In this document: piece by piece, positions 62,658 to 64,000 of the stretch
Layout: every line of letters starts with the position of its first letter
How positions within the stretch are numbered: position 1 is the first letter of the stretch
From: Aurantibacter_A sp039941195
Lineage (GTDB): Bacteria; Bacteroidota; Bacteroidia; Flavobacteriales; Flavobacteriaceae
Direction: 5' to 3'
Assembly (NCBI RefSeq): GCF_039941195.1
Contig: NZ_JBDVFA010000025.1
Coordinates: 1 to 64,000 of the forward strand
Length of the DNA: 64,000 nt
The notes under the pieces: model-generated
Told to the model about the DNA's origin: nothing
Database searches by the model: none
What the model saw: only the letters and a program-made list of their open reading frames with translations
Program-made: the position numbers and the translations under genes

Positions 62658-63788
62658 TTGAAATTTACATTAGAACAAACAGATCCAAAGAGTAAGGCGA
62701 GAGCGGCAACTCTGGTTACTGATCACGGAAAAATTGAAACTCCAATTTTTATGCCTGTGGGCACTGTTGCCACAGTTAAAGGAGTGCATCAACGAGAATT
62801 ACGCGATGATATTAATCCTGATATTATTTTAGGAAATACGTATCATTTATTCCTACGCCCAAAAACAGACATCATAAAACAAGCTGGTGGTTTGCATAAA
62901 TTTATGGGTTGGGACCGCAATATATTAACTGATAGTGGCGGATATCAGGTGTATTCGTTATCAGCTAATAGAAAGATAAAAGAAGAAGGGGTAAAATTTA
63001 AATCTCATATAGACGGGTCTTTACATACATTTACGCCAGAAAATGTCATGGAAATTCAGCGGGTAATTGGTGCTGATATTATTATGGCTTTTGATGAATG
63101 TACGCCATATCCATGCGATTATAATTATGCGAAGCGCTCTATGCATATGACACATAGATGGTTGGATAGATGTATAAACCATTTAGCAAAAACGCCATTT
63201 GAATATGACTATGAACAAACGTTTTTTCCAATTGTTCAAGGGTCTACTTATAAGGATCTACGTAAACAATCAGCTGAATATATAGCCAATGCTGATGCAG
63301 AAGGCAATGCCATTGGTGGACTTTCTGTTGGAGAACCTGCTGAAGAAATGTATGCTATGACTGAGGTAGTATGCGATATCTTACCAGAAGATAAACCGCG
63401 TTATTTAATGGGTGTAGGAACACCGATTAACATATTAGAAAATATTGCTTTAGGTATAGATATGTTCGATTGTGTTATGCCAACAAGAAACGCACGTAAT
63501 GGAATGTTATTTACAGCACACGGAACCATTAATATAAAGAATAAAAAGTGGGAAGATGATTTTTCACCTATTGATGAAATGGGAATCACTTATGTGGATA
63601 CTGATTATTCTAAGGCGTATTTAAGACATTTGTTTGCTGCAAACGAATATTTGGGAGGGCAAATTGCCACTGTGCATAACCTTGGATTTTATATGTGGTT
63701 GGTTCGTGAAGCTAGAAAACATATTTTAGTGGGAGATTTTGCGGAGTGGAAAAACAAAATGGTCAAACAGATGGACAAACGACTTTAA
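62658..63788 (+). CDS. tgt: Queuine/preQ1 tRNA-ribosyltransferase
   Basis: Tgt exchanges guanine 34 for preQ1 in tRNAs with GUN anticodons. From the TTG at 62658 it has 376 residues; an earlier TTG at 62637 would add seven but overlaps the promoter. The active-site motif LTDSGGYQVYSL (general base D92) and the DCVMPTRNARNG segment with the nucleophilic aspartate are present. The zinc site normally formed by C-x-C-x2-C and a histidine is changed: the stretch before KAYLRHLF reads ITYVDTDYS, with no cysteine, while the histidine in TVHNLGF remains. The next gene starts 2 bases after the stop. Confidence 0.95.
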   Translation: MKFTLEQTDPKSKARAATLVTDHGKIETPIFMPVGTVATVKGVHQRELRDDINPDIILGNTYHLFLRPKTDIIKQAGGLHKFMGWDRNILTDSGGYQVYSLSANRKIKEEGVKFKSHIDGSLHTFTPENVMEIQRVIGADIIMAFDECTPYPCDYNYAKRSMHMTHRWLDRCINHLAKTPFEYDYEQTFFPIVQGSTYKDLRKQSAEYIANADAEGNAIGGLSVGEPAEEMYAMTEVVCDILPEDKPRYLMGVGTPINILENIALGIDMFDCVMPTRNARNGMLFTAHGTINIKNKKWEDDFSPIDEMGITYVDTDYSKAYLRHLFAANEYLGGQIATVHNLGFYMWLVREARKHILVGDFAEWKNKMVKQMDKRL

Positions 63789-63789
63789 C

Positions 63790-64000
63790 TTGACAATTCT
63801 TGATAAATACATATTAAAAAGGTACCTCCTCACTTTCGCAGTGATGATTTTGCTATTTATTCCGATAAGTATTATGGCTCATTTAGCAGAGCAAATTGGA
63901 AAAATGCAGGATAATGAAGCACCAATAAACGAAATTATTGAGTACTTCGGAAATTTTACAATTTATATAGGGAGTCAATTATTACCAATATTTTTATTTC
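63790..64000 (+). CDS. LptF/LptG-type permease (YjgP/YjgQ family), start only
   Basis: A reading frame opens with TTG at 63790, two bases after the tgt stop, and runs off the window. Its product begins LTILDKYILKRYLLTF and continues with a membrane helix (about residues 13-31). This opening is typical of the inner-membrane subunits that pull lipopolysaccharide out for export. The first in-frame ATG lies inside the helix, so the TTG start is favoured. It is probably co-transcribed with tgt; whether it is LptF or LptG cannot be told from 70 residues. Confidence 0.85.
   Translation, partial: MTILDKYILKRYLLTFAVMILLFIPISIMAHLAEQIGKMQDNEAPINEIIEYFGNFTIYIGSQLLPIFLF

Overview
The window looks like a chromosomal segment of a marine-type Flavobacteriaceae (Bacteroidota). 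The DNA is AT-rich, there are almost no Shine-Dalgarno sequences, promoter boxes of the TAnnTTTG type occur, and the content includes a SusC/SusD pair, DUF1080 proteins, SpII lipoproteins and a transketolase split into two subunits. No genus is assigned. The window holds about 41 protein genes (the last cut by the edge) and two tRNAs, with no CRISPR array, transposase, integrase or rRNA.

Layout. (1) 0.1-3.3 kb: aconitase, a thioredoxin-fold protein without its redox cysteines, and tRNA-Leu(GAG). (2) 3.3-15.6 kb: uronate isomerase uxaC, divergent from a DUF1080 / Gfo-Idh-MocA / DUF6807 / DUF1080 operon, then a LacI-type regulator and a susC-susD pair. (3) 16.0-43.4 kb: 27 kb of envelope export genes. 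A TolC-like protein, a MacA/HlyD-like adaptor, two MacB/LolD-type ATPases and eight paralogous ~800-residue double-FtsX permeases all lie on the minus strand; an NtrC-type response regulator and a histidine kinase are divergent. (4) 43.7-49.2 kb: SDR (mannonate oxidoreductase type), uxuA, KDPG aldolase and a DctPQM TRAP transporter. (5) 49.3-56.0 kb: aldehyde dehydrogenase and three exported c-type haem proteins. (6) 56.3-64 kb: housekeeping genes (porin-like proteins, tRNA-Lys, aroK, a phosphoribosyltransferase, an S4 protein, an FKBP lipoprotein, split transketolase, tgt, start of an LptF/LptG permease).

Two regulatory circuits can be read from the DNA. First, a palindrome close to TTCGTTAACGTTAACGAA occurs in the uxaC/DUF1080 divergent region, twice upstream of susC and once upstream of the SDR-uxuA operon, next to or overlapping -7-like boxes. 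Together with the LacI-type gene this suggests one repressor controlling uronate uptake (SusCD, TRAP), a probable 3-keto-glycoside route (Gfo/Idh/MocA plus DUF1080) and uronate breakdown (UxaC, UxuB-like, UxuA, KDPG aldolase). Second, the permease cluster has three intergenic regions that each carry a pair of 17-bp dyads with an exact 22-bp period, centred about 99-109 bp upstream of the predicted start of a sigma-54-like promoter. This is NtrC-type enhancer geometry and matches the divergent sigma-54 response regulator/kinase pair. The eight-permease, three-promoter export regulon is the best candidate for an undescribed system here.
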